64,000 nt of DNA from Mageeibacillus sp. UBA4314 (GTDB taxonomy: Bacteria; Bacillota; Clostridia; Saccharofermentanales; Saccharofermentanaceae). The stretch lies in NCBI GenBank assembly GCA_002394605.1, contig DGUI01000027.1, positions 245 to 64,244 of the forward strand, read 5' to 3'. The number at the start of each line of letters is the position of its first letter. Position 1 is the first letter of the stretch. The translations under genes and the position numbers were made by a program. The notes beneath the pieces are model-generated. The model was not told the DNA's origin. It saw nothing but the letters and a program-made list of their open reading frames with translations, and searched no databases. This document shows positions 25,258-33,056 of the stretch, in pieces.

Positions 25258-26276
25258 TGAATAATTTATCATTACGTGAAAAAGCAATTATCTATATTCT
25301 TTTCCTGGTTGTTATCGCTTTGCTTGCTTATCTGTTCGGTATCAGGACACTTAATAATGCAAACGCTGATATGCAGATCCAGCTTCAGGAACTTCAGGCA
25401 AGGAAGGAACAGCTCGATCTCCTGAAGCAGGAAAACCAGAAGACTCAGGGAGCCATTGAGACCCTGAAGTCTGACATCGTTAAGTATGAGCAGTCTTTCA
25501 TCAGCGAGATGAAGACAGAGAACCTTGAGAAGTATGTTCTCGATGAATTCGAGAAGGCCGGCATGCCTTTCCTCGCAGACGTTAAGTCTGAGGATGTTCA
25601 GATGGAAGCCATCGTTCTTGCTGACGGTACATCTTCCAATGACTCGGTCAACTGTAAGAGGATCATCGCTAAGTATGCTACAACAGACGGATACGAGATC
25701 ACACAGTACAATCTCAATGAGAGCAACTATGATGAGAATGGCAACCCCAGGACATCATACCTCAAGGATATGCTGAACAAGACAGGTGTCTATAACGAAG
25801 AGAACAGGTATGGTTACCAGGAATTCATTAAGGCACTTGCTACGATGGAGAAGGCTGATCCTGATTGCGTTAAGATCACAAAGATCGGTGCAGAGTCAAC
25901 TCATGGTTACCTGACATTGACAGCAGCTATCGATTTCTACGGAACAACTCTCACCAACAGACAGTCACAGGAGTCTGATGCTCATAAGGCTAAGTTCTAC
26001 GGTGTATGGAACGGTGACGGAGTCGATACAAAGGGCGGATTCATCGGAATGCCTTACAAGGTTGATAACCCTGACAGCTTGTGGAATGGTATCCTTATCG
26101 ATCCTAACGAGCTTAACGGATTCATCGAGAGACCGTTCGCAGCTTATCTCTCCAATGCACGCTTCACACAGCTCCTCTCTGAGAAAGGACTTGAGAAGAT
26201 CGTTGGCGGCGGTATTGTTGCAGCTGATTCTGATAAGGTTCCTGAGCCTACTCCGGCTCCCGATGATGCAGCATAA
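25257..26276 (+). CDS. pilO: PilO-like pilus alignment protein
   Basis: A 339-residue bitopic protein whose ATG shares one base with the pilN stop codon. A short cytosolic end (LSLREKAII) leads to a helix at about 11-30. A Gln/Leu/Lys-rich coiled coil (about 38-75) follows, then a ferredoxin-like domain and a long tail with a Pro-rich end. The N-terminal half is the standard PilO plan; the protein is longer than typical PilO (about 200 residues). With PilN it would form the inner-membrane alignment heterodimer. Confidence 0.75.
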   Translation: MNNLSLREKAIIYILFLVVIALLAYLFGIRTLNNANADMQIQLQELQARKEQLDLLKQENQKTQGAIETLKSDIVKYEQSFISEMKTENLEKYVLDEFEKAGMPFLADVKSEDVQMEAIVLADGTSSNDSVNCKRIIAKYATTDGYEITQYNLNESNYDENGNPRTSYLKDMLNKTGVYNEENRYGYQEFIKALATMEKADPDCVKITKIGAESTHGYLTLTAAIDFYGTTLTNRQSQESDAHKAKFYGVWNGDGVDTKGGFIGMPYKVDNPDSLWNGILIDPNELNGFIERPFAAYLSNARFTQLLSEKGLEKIVGGGIVAADSDKVPEPTPAPDDAA

Positions 26277-26317
26277 CAACAATTTTGAAGAAATTGTGAA
26301 AAAATGTGAAAAAACTA

Positions 26318-26345
26318 TTGCAATTCAAAAAACAGGTGTTATACT
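26318..26345 (+). promoter_or_regulatory. promoter of the first pilin gene
   Basis: TTGCAA (26318-26323), 16 bases, TATACT (26340-26345). It gives the pilin gene its own transcript downstream of pilO. Confidence 0.6.
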
Positions 26346-26389
26346 GTAGTTACAAACCAATAAACAAAAAATTCTAGGAGGAATTTACC

Positions 26390-26590
26390 ATGAAGAAGAT
26401 TCAGAAGACAAAGAAGGGCTTTACACTCGTTGAGATGGTACTCGTTATTGCTATCATCGTTATCCTTGCTGCAGTTCTTGCACTTAGCATCGGTACATAC
26501 CTCGGCAGAGCAAAGGCAGCTGCTTCTTCCATCAGCTTGCACAACTGGTCAATCTCTTCTGTAGACGCAGAGATCCAGGCAGCTCTCTAA
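26390..26590 (+). CDS. very short type IV pilin (probable major pilin)
   Basis: A 66-residue prepilin. The leader MKKIQKTKKG is followed by FTLVEMVLVIAIIVILAAVL with Glu at +5, a textbook class A signal cleaved by PilD. The mature chain is 56 residues, little more than the N-terminal helix, with no globular head or disulfide loop. Known pilins of this size include Geobacter PilA. The stop is real: two further stop codons and a strong terminator follow within 60 bases. A dedicated promoter and AGGAGG site suggest high output, hence the guess of major pilin. Confidence 0.88.
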   Translation: MKKIQKTKKGFTLVEMVLVIAIIVILAAVLALSIGTYLGRAKAAASSISLHNWSISSVDAEIQAAL

Positions 26591-26615
26591 TAGTTAGACT
26601 ACTAGCTGACTAATG

Positions 26616-26644
26616 ACACGGCGGGGCAACCCGCCGTGTTTTTT
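26616..26644 (+). terminator. terminator after the first pilin
   Basis: A 10-bp perfect GC-rich stem (ACACGGCGGG / CCCGCCGTGT) with a GCAA loop runs into a T tract. Confidence 0.92.
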
Positions 26645-26682
26645 ATCAATTCATAAATTTTTAACAATTTGTTAATTTATTG

Positions 26683-26711
26683 TTGAAAAAAGTTGAAACA
26701 CCAAGTATAAT
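26683..26711 (+). promoter_or_regulatory. promoter of the second pilin cluster
   Basis: TTGAAA (26683-26688), 17 bases, TATAAT (26706-26711), then CAGGAGG before the ATG at 26746. Confidence 0.75.
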
Positions 26712-26745
26712 CTAGATGTAAGAAAATACTTTCAGGAGGCACGCC

Positions 26746-26961
26746 ATGCACAAAGTGATGAAGTGTAGAAGAGGATTCACTCTGGTAGAGATCGTTTTGG
26801 TCATTGCAATTATCCTTATACTTGCAAGTGTTACCGCATTGAGTGTTTCAGATATATTGAGGAATAGTCAGCGTGGTCAATCGTCCGTCAGTGATGCCGT
26901 GACCTCTGCGAAGTCTGAGATCAGCAGCAAAGAAGCAGCGCTGAGAGGCTATGGTTTCTAA
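26746..26961 (+). CDS. second very short type IV pilin
   Basis: A 71-residue prepilin. The leader ends CRRG and the mature protein begins FTLVEIVLVIAIILILASVTAL. The remaining 30 residues are a Ser/Ala/Glu-rich helix (SVSDAVTSAKSEISSKEAAL), again without a head domain. It is about half identical to the 66-residue pilin over the helix, less so after it. It is the first gene of a three-pilin unit; the next gene starts 15 bases after it. It could be an alternative or initiating subunit. Confidence 0.85.
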   Translation: MHKVMKCRRGFTLVEIVLVIAIILILASVTALSVSDILRNSQRGQSSVSDAVTSAKSEISSKEAALRGYGF

Positions 26962-26976
26962 GTTGAGGAGGTATAT

Positions 26977-27561
26977 ATGATCAGGATTACTAAAGTTAAG
27001 ACAAGTGTAGCCAAAGTTGGTTTTACACTCCTTGAAGTTATACTTTCAGTTGCCATCATGCTTGTATTGACAACGATGATGATGAACGGATTCGCAGCAA
27101 CGATGTCCTACTCATATCACACATCTGTGTTTGCATCAACAGCAGGTTCCAACTATGCTGATGCCATCACAAATGTTGCTACCAATTCAGCAAGTGGTCG
27201 TGGTGCTTACACAACAATGGGTCCCGGTTACGGATCCATTACTGATAATGACTGCAAGAAGATCCATTTCTCACAGGCTATCGCCGGTACAGGCCAACAG
27301 GATATCAACGTACAGATGTACAGAGAGAACGGCGGTGCTTCTGATGCCAACTCTCATGCATACAGATCAGAGGCTGAGAACTATGGTGAGGCAGCTGATG
27401 GTACATACGCTAACAACAGGACTGCTTTCTACTACTATCCTAAGTACATCAAGAATGGTTCCCGTGAGAATACCCGCGGTAAGATATCCATCTATCAGTT
27501 CGGTGATGAATTCTGGTGGTATGATGAAGTTAACAACATGAAGATGTTCAAGGCATATTGA
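26977..27561 (+). CDS. minor pilin
   Basis: A 194-residue prepilin-like protein. The leader ends KVG and FTLLEVILSVAIMLVLTTMMM follows, with Glu at +5 and a helix. A head domain of about 140 residues is rich in Tyr/Asn/Gly/Ala, with no cysteine pair that would make a D-loop. It is likely to sit at the pilus tip or prime assembly, as minor pilins do. GAGGAGG precedes the start. Confidence 0.85.
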   Translation: MIRITKVKTSVAKVGFTLLEVILSVAIMLVLTTMMMNGFAATMSYSYHTSVFASTAGSNYADAITNVATNSASGRGAYTTMGPGYGSITDNDCKKIHFSQAIAGTGQQDINVQMYRENGGASDANSHAYRSEAENYGEAADGTYANNRTAFYYYPKYIKNGSRENTRGKISIYQFGDEFWWYDEVNNMKMFKAY

Positions 27562-27581
27562 TAGGGCCCGGAGGTGTTAAG

Positions 27582-28148
27582 ATGACGGTTGTACATAAGA
27601 GTAATAAAAAAGGTTTTACATTACTTGAGATGATGCTCTCGATCGCTATCGTAACGATCGTAAGCGGATGCCTGGTAACATTGATGATCGGAGTTAAGGA
27701 TTCTTATATCAATACATATAACTCTGATGACTCTACAGATTATGCAATGCTCTTTGCCAAGGCTTTTGAGAATTCCTTCCTTGCAACGGTACAGGACTGT
27801 AATGGACACTCAGCAACAAATGCTACATGGAAGATCGGAAACTATACCGGTGCAGACGGGCAGACACATCAGGATCTTCTGTTGAATGGTGCACCTCAGC
27901 TCAAGTTGTCACAGATGAAGGTGCAGCAGAAGGGTACGAATACGATTACCGACAAGTGGAAGATCTCTATGACATATGAATATGTCATGGCTTCCGGAAT
28001 GGTTAAGTACACGATCACAGTTGTTGATAATTACTATGATCCCGGCGTTGTAAAGTGTGTATATAATGGTGGATTCTTCCTTCCTCACTTCGATAACGGA
28101 ACGATCGATTCACACGATGGTACATACATTACCTTCAGAGCTGCATAA
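27582..28148 (+). CDS. minor pilin
   Basis: A 188-residue prepilin-like protein. The ATG at 27582, 5 bases after GGAGGTG, is preferred to the upstream in-frame start inside the preceding gene. The leader MTVVHKSNKKG precedes FTLLEMMLSIAIVTIVSGCLVTLM. The head domain (about 150 residues) carries Cys residues at KDSY...VQDCNGH and VVKCVYNGG, which could pair. It is the last gene of the pilin cluster and is followed by a terminator-like hairpin. Confidence 0.85.
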   Translation: MTVVHKSNKKGFTLLEMMLSIAIVTIVSGCLVTLMIGVKDSYINTYNSDDSTDYAMLFAKAFENSFLATVQDCNGHSATNATWKIGNYTGADGQTHQDLLLNGAPQLKLSQMKVQQKGTNTITDKWKISMTYEYVMASGMVKYTITVVDNYYDPGVVKCVYNGGFFLPHFDNGTIDSHDGTYITFRAA

Positions 28149-28172
28149 GAAGGATAATTTGAATAAGAGTAC

Positions 28173-28208
28173 AGGGGGCGGCCATTGTGCCGCCCCTGAG
28201 TTTGTTAA
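28173..28208 (+). terminator. terminator after the pilin cluster
   Basis: CAGGGG(G)CGGC pairs with GCCGCCCCTG across a short loop, with one bulged G, and a modest T-rich stretch follows. Confidence 0.7.
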
Positions 28209-28231
28209 CAAAAAACCATTCAACTTATTGT

Positions 28232-28260
28232 TGACAAATGATGAAGACCAACATATAATA
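28232..28260 (+). promoter_or_regulatory. tRNA-Gly promoter
   Basis: A perfect consensus: TTGACA (28232-28237), 17 bases, TATAAT (28255-28260). The tRNA begins 13 bases later. Confidence 0.9.
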
Positions 28261-28273
28261 ATTAAGCTGTTGT

Positions 28274-28348
28274 GCGGGATTAACTCAGTGGTAGAGTGTC
28301 ACCTTGCCAAGGTGAAAGTCGCGAGTTCGAATCTCGTATCCCGCTCCA
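28274..28348 (+). tRNA. tRNA-Gly (GCC), CCA encoded
   Basis: GCGGGAT pairs with ATCCCGC as the acceptor stem. The D arm has CTCAGTGGTAGAG, the anticodon loop reads TTGCCAA (GCC, Gly), the T arm has GAGTTCGAATCTC, and T-CCA ends it. All stems close by eye. Confidence 0.96.
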
Positions 28349-28349
28349 T

Positions 28350-28378
28350 AACGTCCCTGATGCAGGGACGTTTTTTTA
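28350..28378 (+). terminator. terminator after tRNA-Gly
   Basis: AACGTCCCT / AGGGACGTT (9 bp, 5-base loop) with a run of seven T, two bases after the CCA end. Confidence 0.92.
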
Positions 28379-28434
28379 TGCACATACAAAGCAGCCTGAT
28401 ACAGGTTATAATAGAGCAAAAGGAGGTATGATCT

Positions 28435-28686
28435 ATGCCCGGTTATTCATTTACTCCCAGGGGAGTCTGTTCAGTCAACATCACTTTCGATATCGAGGAC
28501 GGTAAGATCCATAATGTGAAGTATGTCGGCGGCTGTGACGGAAATCTCAAAGCCATCGGCAAACTTGTTGAGGGAAAGGATGCCAGGGAAGTTGCTGACA
28601 TACTTCGCGGCAATGACTGCCGGGGAAGGGGAACATCTTGTGCAGATCAGCTGGCCAGGGCTATTGACAGCGCACTTCAAGCCTGA
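28435..28686 (+). CDS. TIGR03905 family TSCPD domain protein
   Basis: An 83-residue protein with AGGAGG before its ATG. GGCDGNLKAIGKLVEGKDA (about 32-50) and CRGRGTSCADQLARAI (about 62-77) match the small TSCPD family TIGR03905, related to the C-terminal zinc-binding domain of class II ribonucleotide reductases. Free-standing copies are common in anaerobes and have no established role. It shares no operon with the YfhO gene after it, which has its own -10. Confidence 0.88.
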   Translation: MPGYSFTPRGVCSVNITFDIEDGKIHNVKYVGGCDGNLKAIGKLVEGKDAREVADILRGNDCRGRGTSCADQLARAIDSALQA

Positions 28687-28690
28687 TAGA

Positions 28691-28699
28691 TGATATAAT
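28691..28699 (+). promoter_or_regulatory. extended -10 promoter of the third YfhO gene
   Basis: TGATATAAT (TGnTATAAT form) just after the TSCPD stop codon, 37 bases before the likely TTG start. No good -35 is needed for this type. Confidence 0.5.
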
Positions 28700-28735
28700 G
28701 TTTAGTGGTAGCGATAGCTGCATTTGGAGGTTGTT

Positions 28736-31303
28736 TTGCAGAATAAGTCGAAGTCGAAGTTATATTATGCCTTACTGGCATTTCTTTTTCTGCTTATACT
28801 TAAGCTTATCCTGTTCTTTGATGACAAACTCCTCGTATGGCTCTATGACGGCGCATCGCAGCATCTGTCAGCTCTCAATTATTACTCTCAGTACTTAAGA
28901 GACGTTTTCTCCGGGATATTACAGGGGAATTTCCAGATCCCCAGGTTCGATCTGTCGATCGGTGAGGGAAGCGATATACTAACTACTTTCCATTATTACT
29001 GCATCGGCGATCCTTTCGCATTCTTCAGTGTTTTCTTCAGGGGCGAACTGGTCTATCTGTACTATGAGTTCTCGGTGTATCTGAGGTTATTCCTGTCGGG
29101 ATTCTCGTTTCTGTTTTTTGCAAAACATTTCGACGGCGGAAGTCTCATGAAGAAGGCTTCGGACATCGTGGTCGCGGCAGCAGCTCTCATGTATGCGTTC
29201 TCATGCTGGTCGGTAACTTGCATGGGCCGTCACCCGTTCTTCCTTAATCCGTGCATATTCATGCCGCTGATCCTTGCAGGCGTCGAAATGATCATAAGCA
29301 GAAAAAAGCGAGGCGTCCTTCTTCTATCCGTATTCCTGTCATCACTTTCCAATCTCTACTTCCTTTACATGATGGCACTGATCACAGTGATCTATACCAT
29401 GGTCCGCCTGATCGTGATGCATGGAAAGAACATAAGAGAATACATAAGGCCGTTATTGACTGCCGCTGTTGAGGCCGGCATTGGCGTAGTCCTGTCGGGT
29501 GCCGTTTTCTACCCGGTCGCCAGGGTATTTCTGGGCGACTCAAGAGTCGGCGGGAGCAATAACGTAGGAATATTCTACCCGCTTAAGTATTATCTGACGT
29601 TCCCTCAGTCGCTGATATCCGGCAACCTTGATTACTACAGGCTGTTCGGGATAGGTGCAGTAGGTGTCATCATAATCTATCTGGTATTTGTGAGGAGCTC
29701 TTCAAGACTTCTCAAGATATTCTTTGTTATCACGGCGCTCTTCCTGATCTTCCCGGTATTCGGCACGGTCATGAACGGCTTTGCCTATGCATCCGACAGA
29801 TGGTGTTTTGTCCTGCCACTGCTTACCGGTGCGGGGCTTATTGTAATATGGAACGATCTGGTCAACATAAAGAAGACCGATGCGGTAATACTCATGATCT
29901 TAATGGCAGGCGCCATCGTGCTGTCTGTAATAGGCAAAGATATGCAGGGGATCACCGTTATGTCATTAGGCGTGGTCATGATCCTTATCATGTTTGTCAT
30001 GAAGAGATTGAAGGTCAGAAGCGGCATTGCCATAGGAGTGATCGCCGTATCTGTCCTCTGCGGCATGATCTTCTATATCATCCCGTTCCTGCCGCAGCTC
30101 GCACCGATGAGCTGGCTCAATGTCTACTACAACGGCAATGAAGCGGCATACATCGCAGACATGGATAAGTCGCGTCCCTTAAGATACTCCGGCAATATCC
30201 TCACCGAAAACGTATCTCCGCTGTCACAGATCTCTTCAACGCAGTTCTACTGGAGCAACGCCAATCCGTATGTCGGAGAGTTCAGGACCGATATCGCGTC
30301 CCCTGAATACCGCCTCTATTACTACACTGGATACAATTCCTCATACACGCTCCTCAATCTGTCGGGAAGCAGATATTATGCGCAGTCCGGAATGCAGACA
30401 GAACCGCTTCCTTACGGTTACGAGAAATGCGCACATATGGATATCGGCTATGACATAATGCGCAATGTAAACGATACCTCTCTGGTCTATTCCTACGACA
30501 GAACGGTTCCTGAGCAGCAGTGGAAGAGCCTTACGCCTACTGACAGGCAGGTGCTTTTAGCACAGGCAATGGTCGTACCGGAAGATAACGGTCCTTCAGT
30601 TGACATTGCCCCGACGTCCGTAAGTTCAAGAGTTACGTCAACGGATAATGATCAGGTCACGATCGAGTTCGACGGCAGGCCCGGCAGCGAGACATATATC
30701 ACATTCAGCAACATGAGATCAGATCTTGCAGATACTTTATTCTTCATTTTCGTGAATATCCCTGAGACAGGGGAGACATATGTGCTCAACTATTACACGA
30801 TGTCCAACTGGTACAACGGAAGGGATGAGTTCTCGCTCAACTTAGGCTGGCACGAGGATGCGATCCACAAAGCCGTTATCACGGTCGAGAACGATCTGAA
30901 ATATCAGTGTGACTATTCCGTATCCTGCATCGATATTAACAGTTCATCCGGGAATATCAAAAGAAGGTTTGAGGTCAAGCCTGAGAACCTGAGCGTTGAG
31001 GCGCGCGGCACAAAGATCAGCTACTCTGTCGATTCTCCTGATGAGAGATATTATGTTCTGGCAGTTCCGTATTCCAAGGGATGGACGGCTTATGTTGACG
31101 GCAGCAAGGCTGAGATACTGCGATCAAATATACAGTACATGGCTGTTAAGCTTGATAAGGGCAGGCATGATGTCATGTTCGTCTATTCGGGTGATCAGGA
31201 CACGGGTATTTATATGAGCATAGCAGGACTTATTGCTACCGCAATATATCTTGTCTGTGGTAAAATCATAGATAGAAAACGATCAGAGGAGATTGCACCA
31301 TAA
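28736..31303 (+). CDS. YfhO family membrane glycosyltransferase (copy 3)
   Basis: An 855-residue polytopic protein. TTG at 28736, 5 bases after GGAGG, is taken as start; the in-frame TTG at 28724 would overlap that site. About 12 helices fill residues 10-460, with LLVWLYDGASQHLSALNYY in the first loop and SNLYFLYMMALITVIY as the YfhO-typical segment. A large extracytoplasmic beta-rich domain ends in VPYSKGWTAYVDG and a final helix. It is the closest of the three to copy 1 in its C-terminal motif. The GT2 gene starts at its last base, pointing to a donor-making partner. Confidence 0.88.
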   Translation: MQNKSKSKLYYALLAFLFLLILKLILFFDDKLLVWLYDGASQHLSALNYYSQYLRDVFSGILQGNFQIPRFDLSIGEGSDILTTFHYYCIGDPFAFFSVFFRGELVYLYYEFSVYLRLFLSGFSFLFFAKHFDGGSLMKKASDIVVAAAALMYAFSCWSVTCMGRHPFFLNPCIFMPLILAGVEMIISRKKRGVLLLSVFLSSLSNLYFLYMMALITVIYTMVRLIVMHGKNIREYIRPLLTAAVEAGIGVVLSGAVFYPVARVFLGDSRVGGSNNVGIFYPLKYYLTFPQSLISGNLDYYRLFGIGAVGVIIIYLVFVRSSSRLLKIFFVITALFLIFPVFGTVMNGFAYASDRWCFVLPLLTGAGLIVIWNDLVNIKKTDAVILMILMAGAIVLSVIGKDMQGITVMSLGVVMILIMFVMKRLKVRSGIAIGVIAVSVLCGMIFYIIPFLPQLAPMSWLNVYYNGNEAAYIADMDKSRPLRYSGNILTENVSPLSQISSTQFYWSNANPYVGEFRTDIASPEYRLYYYTGYNSSYTLLNLSGSRYYAQSGMQTEPLPYGYEKCAHMDIGYDIMRNVNDTSLVYSYDRTVPEQQWKSLTPTDRQVLLAQAMVVPEDNGPSVDIAPTSVSSRVTSTDNDQVTIEFDGRPGSETYITFSNMRSDLADTLFFIFVNIPETGETYVLNYYTMSNWYNGRDEFSLNLGWHEDAIHKAVITVENDLKYQCDYSVSCIDINSSSGNIKRRFEVKPENLSVEARGTKISYSVDSPDERYYVLAVPYSKGWTAYVDGSKAEILRSNIQYMAVKLDKGRHDVMFVYSGDQDTGIYMSIAGLIATAIYLVCGKIIDRKRSEEIAP

Positions 31304-32013
31304 TGGATACTTTATATGTTGTCATGCCGGCTTATAACGAGGAAGAGAATATCGAGGCTGTTATAAGACAGTGGTATCCGGTGCTGGCATTGGGTTCTTC
31401 CGATTCCAGACTTGTCATAGCTGACAGCGGAAGCGTTGACAAGACACACGATATAATCGAGGGGATGAAGGAGAACGGCTATCCTCAGCTTGAGGCATAT
31501 CCCGATACATTGAAGCAGCATGGCCCCAAGGTTATCGCACTCTACAAGTATGCGATCGATCATGGCGCTGATTATGTTTTCCAGACTGACTCTGACGGAC
31601 AGACAAATCCTGATGAGTTCACGGCATTCTGGGAGATGAGGAATGCATATGATGCTCTGTTCGGAAGAAGGGTCAACAGGGGAGACGGTAAGTCGAGAGC
31701 TTTCGTGGAGAAGGTTGTATGTTTCCTTCTGAGGCTTTATTTCGGAGTTAAGGTCAAGGATGCGAATGCGCCATTCAGACTCTTTAAGACTGATGTGCTC
31801 AGCAAGTATGTCGGAAGATTCGAAGAGGATTATAACCTTCCTAATATCATGCTCACGACATTCTATGCTTACTATCATGAGAATTACTGTTTCCGCGACA
31901 TCACTTTCAAGCCCAGGCAGGGCGGTGTTAATTCCATTAACATCAAGAAGATCTTTAAGATCGGCTGGAAGGCATTAGGTGATTTCCGCAGGTTCAAGAA
32001 GACGATGCGATGA
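31303..32013 (+). CDS. GT2 (DPM1-like) glycosyltransferase
   Basis: A 236-residue family 2 enzyme without transmembrane helices. VVMPAYNEEENI opens the GT-A fold, IADSGSVDKTHDII follows, and QTDSDGQT near residue 92 holds the DxD metal site. RFEEDYNLPNIMLTTF and RQGGVNS match polyprenyl-phosphate sugar synthases such as CsbB or DPM1. It would load a sugar on undecaprenyl phosphate for the YfhO protein encoded immediately upstream (1-base overlap). Bacillus CsbB has two C-terminal helices; this one lacks them. Confidence 0.85.
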   Translation: MDTLYVVMPAYNEEENIEAVIRQWYPVLALGSSDSRLVIADSGSVDKTHDIIEGMKENGYPQLEAYPDTLKQHGPKVIALYKYAIDHGADYVFQTDSDGQTNPDEFTAFWEMRNAYDALFGRRVNRGDGKSRAFVEKVVCFLLRLYFGVKVKDANAPFRLFKTDVLSKYVGRFEEDYNLPNIMLTTFYAYYHENYCFRDITFKPRQGGVNSINIKKIFKIGWKALGDFRRFKKTMR

Positions 32014-32387
32014 GGAAGCCCGTTAATAAAGGTTTGAGGAATGCCCTTATAGCGGGGGTGCTGTTCCTTCTTGCAGGCATCGGGTATTATGTTTTTATCA
32101 GGATCACCGGAACTACGATCCATTGCACCATAAGATCCGTAACCGGGTATCTGTGTCCCACATGCGGCATAACCCATATGTTCATGAACCTGTTTGAGTT
32201 CAAGTTTGCCGAGGCATTCAGGTGTAATCCGTTTATGTTCATAACCTGGCCGCTCATAGGCGCGGAGATACTTTATATCTTCTATGTCGGGGGCAATAAC
32301 AGGGAACTTCCCAAATGGAATTACGTAATGCTGTATATATATATTGGTTTATTGATCTCTTATGGTATAATCAGAAATGTTATTTAA
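32010..32387 (+). CDS. DUF2752 membrane protein
   Basis: A 125-residue protein overlapping the GT2 gene by 4 bases. Three helices are visible (about 12-30, 68-88, 100-120). CPTCGITHMF near residue 50 is the conserved CPxCGxTR/H-like motif of DUF2752, placed after the first helix. The family has no known function. Its position suggests a link with the glycosylation genes, which is inference only. Confidence 0.88.
   Translation: MRKPVNKGLRNALIAGVLFLLAGIGYYVFIRITGTTIHCTIRSVTGYLCPTCGITHMFMNLFEFKFAEAFRCNPFMFITWPLIGAEILYIFYVGGNNRELPKWNYVMLYIYIGLLISYGIIRNVI
32344..32371 (+). promoter_or_regulatory. promoter of the DUF4190 gene
   Basis: TTGGTT (32344-32349), 16 bases, and TGGTATAAT with an extended -10 (TATAAT 32366-32371). 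It lies inside the end of the DUF2752 gene. Confidence 0.6.
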
Positions 32388-32417
32388 CAAATATTTTTAT
32401 CAATAGGGGGTCTAGAT

Positions 32418-32780
32418 ATGGAAAATCAGGAATTCCAGAACTACGGACAGGTCTACAACCAGATGAATGACGGCGGAAGCGCACCTTCAGGCGGTAAGGG
32501 TCTTGCAGTTGCATCACTGGTTCTTGGCATTGTAGGTGCGGTAATGGGATGCTGCTTTTATATAGTTGGTATCGGGTGCGGTATTGCTGCAATTGTCATG
32601 GGTGCTATTGCTAAGAAGAAGGGACAGCGCGGAATGGCTACAGCTGGTCTAATTCTTGGTATCATTGCAACTGTTATCTATGCAGGTGCTTGGATATTCA
32701 CTATTATTTATGCTTCAACGCATCCGGAGTATATGGAGAATTACAACAGAATTATGAACTCACTCCTCGGCAAGAAGTAA
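32418..32780 (+). CDS. DUF4190 domain membrane protein
   Basis: A 120-residue protein with a Gln/Asn/Gly-rich cytosolic start and two glycine-rich hydrophobic segments (about 30-62 and 75-98) separated by AKKKGQRGMATAG. That is the DUF4190 pattern, found in many Gram-positive membrane proteins of unknown role. It has its own promoter and terminator, so it is a single-gene unit. Confidence 0.88.
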   Translation: MENQEFQNYGQVYNQMNDGGSAPSGGKGLAVASLVLGIVGAVMGCCFYIVGIGCGIAAIVMGAIAKKKGQRGMATAGLILGIIATVIYAGAWIFTIIYASTHPEYMENYNRIMNSLLGKK

Positions 32781-32808
32781 TACCTGATAAGAGTCTAAGA
32801 TCAAACGG

Positions 32809-32837
32809 AGCCGGTCCTTTACGGGACCGGCTTTTTA
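32809..32837 (+). terminator. terminator after the DUF4190 gene
   Basis: AGCCGGTCC / GGACCGGCT (9 bp) around TTTACG, followed by five T. Confidence 0.9.
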
Positions 32838-32856
32838 TGATCTTTGAAAATAATTG

Positions 32857-32885
32857 TTGACAAAACCTGATACTCCAGATAAAAT
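32857..32885 (+). promoter_or_regulatory. metY promoter
   Basis: TTGACA (32857-32862), 17 bases, TAAAAT (32880-32885). Transcription would begin near 32892, just before the CCTATC/GATAGG hairpin at 32895-32911, leaving a leader of about 165 bases. Confidence 0.8.
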
Positions 32886-32938
32886 ACCATAAAACCTATC
32901 GAACAGATAGGAATTATAGAAAAAGGAAAAGGCACATC

Positions 32939-32995
32939 ATGATCAACTACTTTGAATCATTGGTAAGAGCTAATTACAGATGCGGACGAATGTGA
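32939..32995 (+). CDS. 18-residue leader peptide upstream of metY
   Basis: An ATG preceded by a purine-rich AAAGGAAAAGG opens MINYFESLVRANYRCGRM, ending in TGA. It lies between the metY promoter and the metY start. The peptide ends in Tyr-Arg-Cys-Gly-Arg-Met, so both sulfur amino acids occur in its last four residues. Bases 32954-32966 inside it can pair with 33024-33036, just ahead of the metY ribosome site (11 of 13 positions). Ribosome stalling or termination on this frame could therefore control access to metY. The arrangement is seen; the mechanism is inference. Confidence 0.6.
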   Translation: MINYFESLVRANYRCGRM

Positions 32996-33056
32996 TCCCG
33001 CTGTTCTGACGCACTTTATTAAATTACCAACTATTCATATAAAAGGAGAATCGATC

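Noticed and set aside
26590..26640. The first pilin as a frameshifted stub of a longer pilin
   Set aside because: Two more stop codons follow at once and a perfect terminator begins within 30 bases; no coding remnant is present.
32885..33056. SAM-I (S-box) or cobalamin riboswitch before metY
   Set aside because: The conserved S-box core segments are absent, and most of the leader is taken up by the short ORF.
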